Source: Calliopsis andreniformis (Eukaryota > Arthropoda > Insecta > Hymenoptera > Andrenidae). From it: a DNA stretch of 64,000 nt. The DNA lies in the NCBI RefSeq assembly GCF_051401765.1, contig NW_027480564.1, positions 744,001-808,000 of the forward strand, in the 5' to 3' direction. Every line of letters begins with the position of its first letter. Positions within the stretch are counted from its first letter, which is position 1. Position numbers and translations under genes: made by a program. A model generated the notes under the pieces. That model worked only from the letters and a program-made list of their open reading frames with translations. It ran no database searches and was not told where the DNA came from. Positions 38,661 to 52,290 of this stretch are shown here, piece after piece.

Positions 38661-40549
38661 TCAGGGTTGAGAATTCAGGATTGAGGTTTGAGGACTGAGG
38701 ATTGAGGATTTAGGATTGTGGACTGAGGATTGAAGATTGAGTATTGAGGATTGAAGATTGAGGATTGAGGATTGGGGATTGAGGATTGAGGATTGAAGAT
38801 TGAGGATTGGGGATTGAGGATTGACGATTGAGTATTGAGCATTGACGATTGAGAATTGAGGATTGTGGATTGAGTATTGAGGATTGAGGATTGAGGATTG
38901 AGGATTGAAGATTGAATATTGATGATTGAAGATTGAGGATTGAGGATTGAGGGTTGCGGATTGAGGACGAGAACTCAGGGTTGAGTATTGGTGTTTGAAG
39001 TCTGAGGATTGAGGATTGTGGATTGAGAATTGAGGATTGTGGATTGAGGACTGAAGATTGAGGATCCGGTATTGAGGATTGAAGAATGAGAATTGAGGAG
39101 TGAAGACTGAGGATTGAGGATTGCAGTTTGAGTATTGAGGATTGAAGATTGAAGATTGAGGATTGAGGATTGAGGATTGAGGATTGAGGATTGAGGATTG
39201 AAGATTGAGGATTGGGGATTGAGGACTGAGGATTGACGATTGAGTATTGAGCATTGAGGATTGAGGATTGAGGATTGAAGACTGAGGATTGGGTATTGAT
39301 GGTTGAACATTGAGGATTTGAGGATTGAGGATTGAGGATTGAGTATTGAAGATTGAGGATTGGGGATTGAGGATTGACGATTGAGTATTGAGCATTGACG
39401 ATTGAGAATTGAGGATTGTGGATTGAGTATTGAGGATTGAGGATTGAGGATTGAAGATTGAATATTGATGACTGAAGATTGAGGATCGAGGATTGAGGGT
39501 TGTGGATTGAGGACGAGGACTGAGGGTTGAGTATTGATGTTTGAGGTCTGAGGATTGAGGATTGAGGATTGAGAATTGAGGACTGAGGATTGAGGATTGA
39601 AGATTGAGGATTGGGTGTTGAGGATCGAAGAATGTGGATAGAGGATTGATTATTGAGGATTGAGGATTGAAGATTGACTATTGAGGATTGAAGATTGAAG
39701 ACTGAGGATTGAGGATTGAGGATTGAGGGTTGAGGGTTGAAGATTGAGGATTGGGTATTGCGGATTGAACATAGAGGATTGAAGATTGAGGATTGGGTTT
39801 TGAGGATAGAAGGATGAGGATTGAGGACTGAGAATTGAGGATTGAGGATTGAGGATTGGGGATTGAGGATTGAAGACTGAGGATTGGGAATTGAGGATTG
39901 AACATTGAGGGTTGAGAGTTGAGGATTGAGGATTGAGGATTGAGGATTGAAGATTGAATATTAATGATTGAAGATTGAGGATTGAGGATTGACGGTTGCG
40001 GATTGAGGACGAGGACTGAGGGTTGAGTATTGGTGTTTGAAGTCTGAGGATTGAGGATTGTGGATTGAGAATTGAGGATTGTGGATTGAGGATTGAAGAT
40101 TGAGGATTCGGTATTGAGGATTGAAGAATGAGAATTGAGGAGTGAGGACTGAGGACTGAGGATTGCAGTTTGAGTATTGAGGATTGAAGATTGAGGATTG
40201 AGGATTGAGGATTGAGGATTGAGGATTGAGGATTGAGGATTGATGATTGAAGATTGAGTATTGAGGATTGAAGAATGAGGAGTGAGGATTGAGGATTGAG
40301 GATTGAGGATTGAGGATTGAAGATTGAGTATTCAGGTTTGGAGATTGACGATTGAGGATTGAGGACCGAGGACTGAGGATTGAGGATTGAAGGTTGAGTA
40401 TTGAGGATTGACGATTGACGATTGAGGATTGAGAATTGAGGATTGAGGATTGAGGAATGAGCATTGAAGATTGAGGATTGAGGATTGAACGTTGAGGATT
40501 GTGGATTGAGGATTGAGGATTCAGGATTGAATATTGAGGACTGGGGACT

Positions 40550-40710
40550 GAGTGTTGAGGGTTGAGTGATGAGAATTGATGTTTGTGGATAGAGATTTGA
40601 AGATTGCAGATTGAGTATTGAGTAATGAAAACTGTGAATTGATGATATTCTATTGAGGATTGAGGATTGACAACTGATTGTAGAGGACTGAGGGCTGAAG
40701 ATTGAGGATT
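40550..40710 (+). repeat. Class G landmark, exemplar
   Basis: The block contains GGATAGAGATTTG, GCAGATTGAG, GAGTAATGAAAACTGTG, the core GATGATATTCTATTG, and GACAACTGATTGTAGAGG. Other copies lie near 49430, 51260, 53065 and 59070 (the last reads GAAAACTCTG). Restricted to the right domain, where it alternates with class D between 49.4 and 54.2 kb. Confidence 0.85.
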
Positions 40711-41559
40711 CAGGATTGAGGATTCAGGATTGAGGTTTGAGGACTGAGGATTGAAGATTGAGGATTGAGGACTGAGTATTGAGGATTGAGGATTGAGTAT
40801 TGAGGATTGAGGGTGGAAGACTGAGGATTGGGTATTGAGGATTGAACGTTGAGGATTGAGGGTTGAGGATTGAGGATTGAGGATTGAAGATTGAAGATTG
40901 ACCATTAATGATTGAAGATTGAGGGTTGAGGATTGATGGTTGTGGATTGAGGACGAGGACTGAGGGTTGAGTATTTGTGCTTGAAGTCTGAGGATTGAGG
41001 ATTGAGGATTGAGAATTGAAGATTGAGGATTGAGGATTGAAGATTGAGGATTCGGTATTGAGGATTGAAGAATGAGGATTGAGGAGTGAGGACTGAGGAC
41101 TGAGGATTGCAGTTTGAGTATTGAGGATTGAAGATTGAGGATTGAGGATTGAGGATTGAGGATTGAGTATTGAGGACTGAGGATTGAAGATTGTGTATTG
41201 AGGCTTGAAGATTGAGGATTGAGGATTGAGGATTGAGGATTGAGGATTGAAGATTGAGGATTGGGGATTGAGGATTGACGATTGAGTATTCAGCATTGAC
41301 GATTGAGAATTGACGATTGTGGATTGAGTATTGAGGATTGAGGATTGAGGATTGAAGATTGAGGATTGAGGATTGTGGATTGAAGATTGAGGACTGAGTG
41401 TTGAGGGTTGCGTGATGAGGATTGATGTTTGTGGATTGAGATTTGAAGATTGAAGAATGGGGATTGAGTATTGAAAACTGTGAATTGAGGATATTCTATT
41501 GAGGATTGAGGATTGACAATTGATTGTTGAGGACTTATGGGTGAAGATTGAGGATTCAG

Positions 41560-42740
41560 GTTTGAGGATTCAGGATTGACGTTTGAGGACTGAGGATTGA
41601 GGATTGAGGATTGAGGATTGAGGATTGATGGCTGAGGGTTGTGCGTTGAATATTGAGGATTGAGGATTGAGGATTGAGGATTGAGGATTGCGGATTGAGG
41701 ATTGAAGATAGAGTATTGATGATTGAAGATTGAGGATTGAGGATTGGGGGTTGAGGTTTGAGGACGAGGACTGACGGTTGAGGATTGAGGTTTGAGGATT
41801 GAGGATTGAGGATTGAGGACTGAGGATTGAGGATTGAGGATTGTGCATTGAGGATTGCAGATTGTGGACTGAGGATTGAGGATTGAAGATTGAGTATTGA
41901 GGGTTGAAGATTGAGGATTGAGGATTGAGGATTTAGGATTGAGGATGAGGGCTGTGGGTTGAGGATTGAGAATTGAGGATTGAGGATTGAGGATTGAAGA
42001 ATGAGGATTGGGTATTGAGGATTGAAGAATGAGGAGTGAGGATTGAGGATTCAGGATTGAGGATTGAGGATTGAAGATTGAGTATTCAGGATTGGAGATT
42101 GACGATTGAGGATTGAGGACCGAGGATTGAGGATTGAGGATTGAAGGTTGAGTATTGAGGATTGACGATTGACGATTGAGGATTGAGAATTGAGGATTGA
42201 GGATTGAGGAATGAGCATTGAAGATTGAGTATTGAGGATTGGACGTTGAGGATTGTGGATTGAGGATTGAGGATTCAGGATTGAATATTGAGGACTGGGG
42301 ACTGAGTGTTGAGGGTTGAGTGATGAGAATTGATGTTTGTGGATAGAGATTTGAAGATTGAGGATTGGGTATTGGGGATTGAAGAATGAGGATTGAGGAT
42401 TGAGGATTGAGGGTTGAGGATTGAGGATTGAGGATTGAATATTGAGTATTCAGTATTGGAGATTGACGATTGAGGATTGATGACCGAGGATTGAGGATTG
42501 AGGATTGGAGATTGAGTATCGAGGATTGAAGATTGAGTATTGAGGATTGAGGATTGAGGATTGAATATTGAGGATTGGGGACTGAGTGTTGAGCTTTGAG
42601 TGATGAGAATTGATGTTTGTGGGTACAGATTTGAAGATTGCAGGTTGAGTATTGAGCATTGAAGCCTGTGAATTGAGGATATTCTATTAAGGATTGAGGA
42701 TTGACAACTGATTGTTGAGGACTGAGGGCTGAAATTGAGG
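41560..42740 (+). repeat. F block, second copy
   Basis: This copy starts with GATTGACGTTTGAGG after a D landmark, not with the GATTCGGGG marker. The GAGGTTTGAGGACTGAGG text after GATGAGGGCTGTGGG near 41,960 is missing, so that GGTTGAGGATTG passes straight to GAGAATTGAGG. Near the F landmark it reads GAGCTTTGAG in place of GAGGGTTGAG (about 42,592) and GATATTCTATTAAGG in place of GATATTCTATTGAGG (about 42,680). Confidence 0.8.
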
Positions 42741-43432
42741 ATTCAGGGTTGAGAATTCAGGATTGAGGTTTGAGGACTGAGGATTGAGGATTTAGGATTG
42801 TGGACTGAGGATTGAAGATTGAGTATTGAGGATTGAAGATTGAGGATTGAGTATTGGGGATTGAGGATTGAGGATTGAAGATTGAGGATTGGGGATTGAG
42901 GATTGACGGTTGAGTATTGAGCATTGACGATTGAGAATTGAGGATTGTGGATTGAGTATTGAGGATTGAGGATTGAGGATTGAGGATTGAAGATTGAATA
43001 TTGATGATTGAAGATTGAGGATTGAGGATTGAGGGTTGCGGATTGAGGACGAGGACTCAGGGTTGAGTATTGGTGTTCGAAGTCTGAGGATTGAGGATTG
43101 TGGATTGAGAATTGAGGATTGTGGATTGAGGATTGAAGATTGAGGATCCGGTATTGAGGATTGAAGAATGAGAATTGAGGAGTGAAGACTGAGGATTGAG
43201 GATTGCAGTTTGAGTATTGAGGATTGAAGATTGAGGATTGAGGATTGAGGATTGAGGATTGAGGATTGAGGATTGAGGATTGAGGGTTGAGGGTTGAAGA
43301 TTGAGGATTGGGTATTGCGGATTGAACATAGAGGATTGAAGATTGAGGATTGGGTTTTGAGGATAGAAGGATGAGGATTGAGGACTGAGAATTGAGGATT
43401 GAGGATTGAGGATTGGGGATTGAGGATTGAAG

Positions 43433-45967
43433 ACTGAGGATTGGGAATTGAGGATTGAACATTGAGGGTTGAGAGTTGAGGATTGAGGTTTGAGGATTGA
43501 GGATTGAAGATTGAATATTAATGATTGAAGATTGAGGATTGAGGATTGAGGGTTGCGCATTGAGGACGAGGACTTAGGGTTGAGTATTGGTGTTTGAAGT
43601 CTGAGGATTGAGGATTGAGGATTGAGAATTGAGGATTGTGGATTGAGGATTGAAGATTGAGGATTCGGTATTGAGGATTGAAGAATGAGAATTGAGGAGT
43701 GAGAACTGAGGACTGAGGATTGCAGTTTGAGTATTGAGGATTGAAGATTGAGGATTGAGGATTGAGGATTGAGTATTGAGGATTGAGGATTGAGGATTGA
43801 GTATTGAGGATTGAGGGTGGAAGACTGAGGATTGGGTATTGAGGATTGAACGTTGAGGATTGAGGGTTGAGGATTGAGGATTGAGGATTGAAGATTGAAG
43901 ATTGAACATTAATGATTGAAGATTGAGGGTTGAGGATTGAGGGTTGTGGATTGTGGACGAGGACTGAGGGTTGAGTATTTGTGTTTGAAGTCTGACGATT
44001 GAGGATTGAGGATTGAGAATAGAAGATTGAGGATTGAGGATTGAAGAATGAGGATTGAGGAGTGAGGACTGAGGACTGAGGATTGCAGTTTGAGTATTGA
44101 GGATTGAAGATTGAGGATTGAGGATTGAGGATTGAGGATTGAGTATTGAGGACTGAGGATTGAAGATTGTGTATTGAGGCTTGAAGATTGAGGATTGAGG
44201 ATTGAGGATTGAGGATTGAGGATTGAAGATTGAGGATTGGGGATTGAGGATTGACGATTGAGTATTGAGCATTGACGATTGAGAATTGAGGATTGTGGAT
44301 TGAGTATTGAGGATTGAGGATTGAGGATTGAAGATTGAATATTGATGATTGAAGATTGAGGATCGAGGATTGAGAATTGAGGATTGAGGATTGAAGATTG
44401 AGTACTGAGGATTGAAGATTGAGGATTGAGGATTGTGGATTGAAGATTGAGGACTGAGTGTTGAGGGTTGCGTGATGAGGATTGATGTTTGTGGAGTGAG
44501 ATTTGAAGATTGAAGAATGGGGATTGAGTATTGAAAACTGTGAATTGAGGATATTCTATTGAGGATTGAGGATTGACAATTGATTGTTGAGGACTTATGG
44601 GTGAAGATTGAGGATTCAGGTTTGAGGATTCAGGATTGACGTTTGAGGATTGAGGATTGAGGATTGAGGATTGAGGATTGAGGATTGAGGATTGACGACT
44701 GAGGATTGGGAATTGAGGATTGAACATTGAGGGTTGAGAGTTGAGGATTGAGGATTGAGGATTGAAGATTGAATATTAATGATTGAAGATTGAGGATTGA
44801 GGATTGAGGGTTGCGGATTGAGGACGAGGACTGAGGGTTGAGTATTGGTGTTTGAAGTCTGAGGATTGAGGATTGTGGATTGAGAATTGAGGATTGTGGA
44901 TTGAGGATTGAAGATTGAGGATTCGGTATTGAGGATTGAAGAATGAGAATTGCGGAGTGAGGACTGAGGACTGAGGATTGCAGTTTGATTATTGAGGATT
45001 GAAGATTGAGGATTGAGGATTGAGGATTGAGTATTGAGGATTGAGGATTGAGGATTGAGTATTGAGGATTGAGGGTGGAAGACTGAGGATTGGGTATTGA
45101 GGATTGAACGTTGAGGATTGAGGGTTGAGGACTGAGGATTGAGGATTGAAGATTGAAGATTGAACATTAATGATTGAAGATTGAGGGTTGAGGATTGAGG
45201 GTTGTGGATTGAGGACGAGGACTGAGGGTTGAGTATTTGTGTTTGAAGTCTGAGGATTGAGGATTGAGGATTGAGAATAGAAGATTGAGGATTGAGGATT
45301 GAAGAATGAGGATTGAGGAGTGAGGACTGAGGACTGAGGATTGCAGTTTGAGTATTGAGGATTGAAGATTGAGGATTGAGGATTGAGGATTGAGGATTGA
45401 GTATTGAGGACTGAGGATTGAAGATTGTGTATTGAGGCTTGAAGATTGAGGATTGAGGATTGAGGATTGAGGATTGAGGATTGAAGATTGAGGATTGGGG
45501 ATTGAGGATTGACGATTGAGTATTGAGCATTGACGATTGAGAATTGAGGATTGTGGATTGAGTATTGAGGATTGAGGATTGAGGATTGAAGATTGAATAT
45601 TGATGATTGAAGATTGAGGATCGAGGATTGAGAATTGAGGATTGAGGATTGAAGATTGAGTATTGAGGATTGAAGATTGAGGATTGAGGATTGTGGATTG
45701 AAGATTGAGGACTGAGTGTTGAGGGTTGCGTGATGAGGATTGATGTTTGTGGATTGAGATTTGAAGATTGAAGAATGGGGATTGAGTATTGAAAACTGTG
45801 AATTGAGGATATTCTATTGAGGATTGAGGATTGACAATTGATTGTTGAGGACTTATGGGTGAAGATTGAGGATTCAGGTTTGAGGATTCAGGATTGACGT
45901 TTGAGGACTGAGGATTGAGGATTGAGGATTGAGGATTGAGGATTGAGGATTGAAGACTGAGGATTGG
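43433..45967 (+). repeat. 1.26 kb tandem higher-order unit, two copies
   Basis: GGGAATTGAGGATTGAACA starts two consecutive units (text at 43441 and 44706, offset 1,265). After one heptamer is lost the offset is 1,258, for example at GGTGTTTGAAG, 43590 and 44848. Each unit ends with a D landmark (about 44550 and 45805) followed by GATTGACGTTTGAGG. A third copy starts at about 45955 and is cut off by the R2 duplication edge. Small differences include GACTTAGGG at 43572 and a GGAGTGAG change near 44490. Confidence 0.85.
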
Positions 45968-48900
45968 GAATTGAGGATTGAGGATTCAAGATTGAGTATT
46001 GAGGATTGAAGATTGAGGATTGAGGATTGAGGATTGAAGATTGAGGACTGAGTGTTGAGGGTTGCGTGATGAGAATTGATGTTTGTGGATTGAGATTTGA
46101 AGATTGAAGAATGGGGATTGAGTACTGAAAACTGTGAATTGAGGATATTCTATTGAGGATTGAGGATTGACAATTGATTGCTGAGGACTTATGGCTGAAG
46201 ATTGAGGATTCAGGATTGAGGATTCGGGGTGGAGGTTTGAGGACTGAGGATTGAGGATTGAGGATTGAGGATTGAGGATTGATGGCTGAGGGTTGTGCGT
46301 TGAATATTGAGGATTGAGGATTGAGGATTGAGGATTGAGGATTGCGGATTGAGGATTGAAGATAGAGTATTGATGATTGAAGATTGAGGATTGAGGATTG
46401 GGGGTTGAGGTTTGAGGACGAGGACTGACGGTTGAGGATTGAGGTTTGAGGATTGAGGATTGAGGATTGAGGACTGAGGATTGAGGATTGAGGATTGTGC
46501 ATTGAGGATTGCAGATTGTGGACTGAGGATTGAGGATTGAAGATTGAGTATTGAGGGTTGAAGATTGAGGATTGAGGATTGAGGATTTAGGATTGAGGAT
46601 GAGGGCTGTGGGTTGAGGATTGAGGTTTGAGGACTGAGGACTGAGGATTGAGGATTGAGAATTGAGGATTGAGGATTGAGGATTGAAGAATGAGGATTGG
46701 GTATTGAGGATTGAAGAATGAGGAGTGAGGATTGAGGATTGAGGATTGAGGATTGAGGATTGAAGGTTGAGTATTCAGGATTGGAGATTGACGATTGAGG
46801 ATTGAGGACCGAGGATTGAGGATTGAGGATTGAAGGTTGAGTATTGAGGATTGACGATTGACGATTGAGGATTGAGAATTGAGGATTGAGGATTGAGGAA
46901 TGAGCATTGAAGATTGAGTATTGAGGATTGAACGTTGAGGACTGTGGATTGAGGATTGAGGATTCAGGATTGAATATTGAGGACTGGGTACTGAGTGTTG
47001 AGGGTTGAGTGATGAGAATTGATGTTTGTGGATAGAGATTTGAAGATTGAGGATTGGGTATTGGGGATTGAAGAATGAGGATTGAGGATTGAGGATTGAG
47101 GGTTGAGGATTGAGGATTGAGGATTGAATATTGAGTATTCAGTATTGGAGATTGACGATTGAGGATTGATGACCGAGGATTGAGGATTGAGGATTGGAAA
47201 TTGAGTATCGAGGATTGAAGATTGAGGATTGAGGATTCAGGATTGGGGATTGAGGATTGAATATTGAGGATTGGGGACTGAGTGTTGAGGGTTGAGTGAT
47301 GAGAATTGATGTTTGTGGGTACAGATTTGAAAATTGCAGGTTGAGTATTGAGCACTGAAGCCTGTGAATTGAGGATATTCTATTGAGGATTGAGGATTGA
47401 CAACTGATTGTTGAGGACTGAGGGCTGAAATTGAGGATTCAGGGTTGAGAATTCAGGATTGAGGTTTGAGGACTGAGGATTGAGGATTTAGGATTGTGGA
47501 CTGAGGATTGAAGATTGAGTATTGAGGATTGAAGATTGAGGATCGAGGATTGGGGATTGAGGATTGAGGATTGAAGATTGAGGATTGGGGATTGAGGATT
47601 GACGATTGAGTATTGAGCATTGACGATTGAGAATTGAGGATTGTGGATTGAGTATTGAGGATTGAGGATTGAGGATTGAGGATTGAAGATTGAATATTGA
47701 TGATTGAAGATTGAGGATTGAGGATTGAGGGTTGCGGATTGAGGACGAGAACTCAGGGTTGAGTATTGGTGTTTGAAGTCTGAGGATTGAGGATTGTGGA
47801 TTGAGAATTGAGGATTGTGGATTGAGGACTGAAGATTGAGGATCCGGTATTGAGGATTGAAGAATGAGAATTGAGGAGTGAAGACTGAGGATTGAGGATT
47901 GCAGTTTGAGTATTGAGGATTGAAGATTGAAGATTGAGGATTGAGGATTGAGGATTGAGGATTGAGGATTGAGGATTGAAGATTGAGGATTGGGGATTGA
48001 GGACTGAGGATTGACGATTGAGTATTGAGCATTGAGGATTGAGGATTGAGGATTGAAGACTGAGGATTGGGTATTGATGGTTGAACATTGAGGATTTGAG
48101 GATTGAGGATTGAGGATTGAGTATTGAAGATTGAGGATTGGGGATTGAGGATTGACGATTGAGTATTGAGCATTGACGATTGAGAATTGAGGATTGTGGA
48201 TTGAGTATTGAGAATTGAGGATTGAGGATTGAAGATTGAATATTGATGACTGAAGATTGAGGATCGAGGATTGAGGGTTGTGGATTGAGGACGAGGACTG
48301 AGGGTTGAGTATTGATGTTTGAGGTCTGAGGATTGAGGATTGAGGATTGAGAATTGAGGACTGAGGATTGAGGATTGAAGATTGAGGATTGGGTGTTGAG
48401 GATCGAAGAATGTGGATAGAGGATTGATTATTGAGGATTGAGGATTGAAGATTGACTATTGAGGATTGAAGATTGAAGACTGAGGATTGAGGATTGAGGA
48501 TTGAGGGTTGAGGGTTGAAGATTGAGGATTGGGTATTGCGGATTGCACATAGAGGATTGAAGATTGAGGATTGGGTTTTGAGGATAGAAGGATGAGGATT
48601 GAGGACTGAGAATTGAGGATTGAGGATTGAGGATTGGGGATTGAGGATTGAAGACTGAGGATTGGGAATTGAGGATTGAACATTGAGGGTTGAGAGTTGA
48701 GGATTGAGGATTGAGGATTGAGGATTGAAGATTGAATATTAATGATTGAAGATTGAGGATTGAGGATTGACGGTTGCGGATTGAGGACGAGGACTGAGGG
48801 TTGAGTATTGGTGTTTGAAGTCTGAGGATTGAGGATTGTGGATTGAGAATTGAGGATTGTGGATTGAGGATTGAAGATTGAGGATTCGGTATTGAGGATT

Positions 48901-50490
48901 GAAGAATGAGAATTGAGGAGTGAGGACTGAGGACTGAGGATTGCAGTTTGAGTATTGAGGATTGAAGATTGAGGATTGAGGATTGAGGATTGAGGATTGA
49001 GGATTGAGGATTGAGGATTGAGGATTGATGATTGAAGATTGAGTATTGAGGATTGAAGAATGAGGAGTGAGGATTGAGGATTGAGGATTGAGGATTGAGG
49101 ATTGAAGATTGAGTATTCAGGATTGGAGATTGACGATTGAGGATTGAGGACCGAGGATTGAGGATTGAGGATTGAAGGTTGAGTATTGAGGATTGACGAT
49201 TGACGATTGAGGATTGAGAATTGAGGATTGAGGATTGAGGAATGAGCATTGAAGATTGAGTATTGAGGATTGAACGTTGAGGATTGTGGATTGAGGATTG
49301 AGGATTCAGGATTGAATATTGAGGACTGGGGACTGAGTGTTGAGGGTTGAGTGATGAGAATTGATGTTTGTGGATAGAGATTTGAAGATTGCAGATTGAG
49401 TATTGAGTAATGAAAACTGTGAATTGATGATATTCTATTGAGGATTGAGGATTGACAACTGATTGTAGAGGACTGAGGGCTGAAGATTGAGGATTCAGGA
49501 TTGAGGATTCAGGATTGAGGTTTGAGGACTGAGGATTGAAGATTGTGGATTGAGGACTGAGTATTGAGGATTGAGGATTGAGTATTGAGGATTGAGGGTG
49601 GAAGACTGAGGATTGGGTATTGAGGATTGAACGTTGAGGATTGAGGGTTGAGGATTGAGGATTGAGGATTGAAGATTGAAGATTGAACATTAATGATTGA
49701 AGATTGAGGGTTGAGGATTGAGGGTTGTGGATTGAGGACGAGGACTGAGGGTTGAGTATTTGTGTTTGAAGTCTGAGGATTGAGGATTGAGGATTGAGAA
49801 TTGAAGATTGAGGATTGAGGATTGAAGATTGAGGATTCGGTATTGAGGATTGAAGAATGAGGATTGAGGAGTGAGGACTGAGGACTGAGGATTGCAGTTT
49901 GAGTATTGAGGATTGAAGATTGAGGATTGAGGATTGAGGATTGAGGATTGAGTATTGAGGACTGAGGATTGAAGATTGTGTATTGAGGCTTGAAGATTGA
50001 GGATTGAGGATTGAGTATTGAGGATTGAGGATTGAAGATTGAGGATTGGGGATTGAGGATTGACGATTGAGTATTGAGCATTGACGATTGAGAATTGAGG
50101 ATTGAGGATTGAGTATTGAGGATTGAGGATTGAGGATTGAAGATTGAATATTGATGATTGAAGATTGAGGATCGAGGATTGAGAATTGAGGATTGAGGAT
50201 TGAAGATTGAGTATTGAGGATTGAAGATTGAGGATTGAGGATTGTGGATTGAAGATTGAGGACTGAGTGGTGAGGGTTGCGTGATGAGGATTGATGTTTG
50301 TGGATTGAGATTTGAAGATTGAAGAATGGGGATTGAGTATTGAAAACTGTGAATTGAGGATATTCTATTGAGGATTGAGTATTGACAATTGATTGTTGAG
50401 GACTTATGGGTGAAGATTGAGGATTCAGGTTTGAGGATTCAGGATTGACGTTTGAGGACTGAGGATTGAGGATTGAGGATTGAGGATTGA
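45968..50490 (+). repeat. 8.78 kb-offset segmental duplication, copy R2
   Basis: This is the second copy of the 37.2-41.6 kb segment. Its left edge interrupts a 1.26 kb tandem unit: after GGGAATTGAGGATTG (about 45,966-45,980) the expected GAACATTGAGG is replaced by AGGATTCAAG, the text that begins the duplicated segment. It contains one more GAGGATT than R1 between 48943 and 49027. It is the only place in the second half of the window where the GATTCGGGG marker occurs (46221). Confidence 0.9.
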
Positions 50491-51529
50491 GGATTGAGGA
50501 TTGAAGACTGAGGATTGGGAATTGAGGATTGAACATTGAGGGTTGAGAGTTGAGGATTGAGGATTGAGGATTGAGGATTGAAGATTGAATATTAATGATT
50601 GAAGATTGAGGATTGAGGATTGAGGGTTGCGGATTGAGGACGAGGACTGAGGGTTGAGTATTGGTGTTTGAAGTCTGAGGATTGAGGTTTGTGGATTGAG
50701 AATTGAGGATTGTGGATTGAGGATTGAAGATTGAGGATTCGGTATTGAGGATTGAAGAATGAGAATTGAGGAGTGAGGACTGAGGACTGAGGATTGCAGT
50801 TTGAGTATTGAGGATTGAAGATTGAGGATTGAGGATTGAGGATTGAGGATTGAGGATTGAGGATTGATGATTGAAGATTGAGTATTGAGGATTGAAGAAT
50901 GAGGAGTGAGGATTGAGGATTGAGGATTGAGGATTGAGGATTGAAGATTGAGTATTCAGGATTGGAGATTGACGATTGAGGATTGAGGACCGAGGATTGA
51001 GGATTGAGGATTGAAGGTTGAGTATTGAGGATTGACGATTGACGATTGAGGATTGAGAATTGAGGATTGAGGATTGAGGAATGAGCATTGAAGATTGAGT
51101 ATTGAGGATTGAACGTTGAGGATTGTGGATTGAGGATTGAGGATTCAGGATTGAATATTGAGGACTGGGGACTGAGTGTTGAGGGTTGAGTGATGAGAAT
51201 TGATGTTTGTGGATAGAGATTTGAAGATTGCAGATTGAGTATTGAGTAATGAAAACTGTGAATTGATGATATTCTATTGAGGATTGAGGATTGACAACTG
51301 ATTGTAGAGGACTGAGGGCTGAAGATTGAGGATTCAGGATTGAGGATTCAGGATTGAGGTTTGAGGACTGAGGATTGAAGATTGAGGATTGAGGACTGAG
51401 TATTGAGGATTGAGGATTGAGTATTGAGGATTGAGGGTGGAAGACTGAGGATTGGGTATTGAGGATTGAACGTTGAGGATTGAGGGTTGAGGATTGAGGA
51501 TTGAGGAGTGAAGATTGAAGATTGAACAT
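48428..51529 (-). other. Longest repeat-derived open frame (1,033 codons), judged non-coding
   Basis: This is the longest open frame in the window. It consists only of imperfect NPQSSIL heptapeptides, the direct reading of three AATCCTC units, across nearly two copies of the 1.84 kb tandem unit. It has no signal peptide, membrane segment or recognised domain. Other - strand open frames with the same heptapeptide overlap it in different frames (for example 49509-50081 and 51348-51920), and related copies of the same DNA at 40-41.6 kb are broken by stops. The start and stop depend on single variant heptamers. Transcription or translation cannot be excluded from sequence alone, but nothing supports it. 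Confidence 0.3.
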
Positions 51530-52290
51530 TAATGATTGAAGATTGAGGGTTGAGGATTGAGGGTTGTGGATTGAGGACGAGGACTGAGGGTTGAGTATTT
51601 GTGTTTGAAGTCTGAGGATTGAGGATTGAGGATTGAGAATTGAAGATTGAGGATTGAGGATTGAAGATTGAGGATTCGGTATTGAGGATTGAAGAATGAG
51701 GATTGAGGAGTGAGGACTGAGGACTGAGGATTGCAGTTTGAGTATTGAGGATTGAAGATTGAGGATTGAGGATTGAGGATTGAGGATTGAGTATTGAGGA
51801 CTGAGGATTGAAGATTGTGTATTGAGGCTTGAAGATTGAGGATTGAGGATTGAGTATTGAGGATTGATTATTGAAGATTGAGGATTGGGGATTGAGGATT
51901 GACGATTGAGTATTGAGCATTGACGATTGAGAATTGAGGATTGAGGATTGAGTATTGAGGATTGAGGATTGAGGATTGAAGATTGAATATTGATGATTGA
52001 AGATTGAGGATCGAGGATTGAGAATTGAGGATTGAGGATTGAAGATTGAGTATTGAGGATTGAAGATTGAGGATTGAGGATTGTGGATTGAAAATTGAGG
52101 ACTGAGTGGTGAGGGTTGCGTGATGAGGATTGATGTTTGTGGATTGAGATTTGAAGATTGAAGAATGGGGATTGAGTATTGAAAACTGTGAATTGAGGAT
52201 ATTGTATTGAGGATTGAGGATTGACAATTGATTGTTGAGGACTTATGGGTGAAGATTGAGGATTCAGATTTGAGGATTCAGGATTGACGT
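48600..52290 (+). repeat. 1.84 kb tandem higher-order unit, two full copies
   Basis: The two copies carry G then D landmarks at about 49430/50355 and 51260/52200. The text GAATATTAATGATTG near 48734 and 50587 gives an offset of 1,853. After two heptamers are lost in a GAGGATT run the offset is 1,839 (49509 and 51348). This block holds the longest - strand open frame of the window. A partial third copy follows. Confidence 0.85.

Larger units (their letters stand above)
37190..41620 (+). repeat. 8.78 kb-offset segmental duplication, copy R1
   Basis: About 4.4 kb here recurs at 45,968-50,490 with an offset of 8,778 bases, which is 1,254 heptamers exactly. The match starts at GATTCAAGATTGAG (37205 and 45983), crosses the GATTCGGGG marker (37443 and 46221), an F block and a G block, and ends after a D landmark. 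The offset becomes 8,785 between 40165 and 40242. Only scattered substitutions separate the copies before that point, so the event is recent relative to the rest of the array. Near 41.3 kb this copy lacks roughly 85 bases present in R2. Confidence 0.9.

Noticed and set aside
48428..51529. A real gene encoding a 1,033-residue asparagine/serine/glutamine-rich repeat protein
   Set aside because: The peptide is the automatic reading of AATCCTC in any frame. Overlapping frames give the same peptide, copies of the same DNA are interrupted, and no domain, promoter or coding-type conservation is visible.
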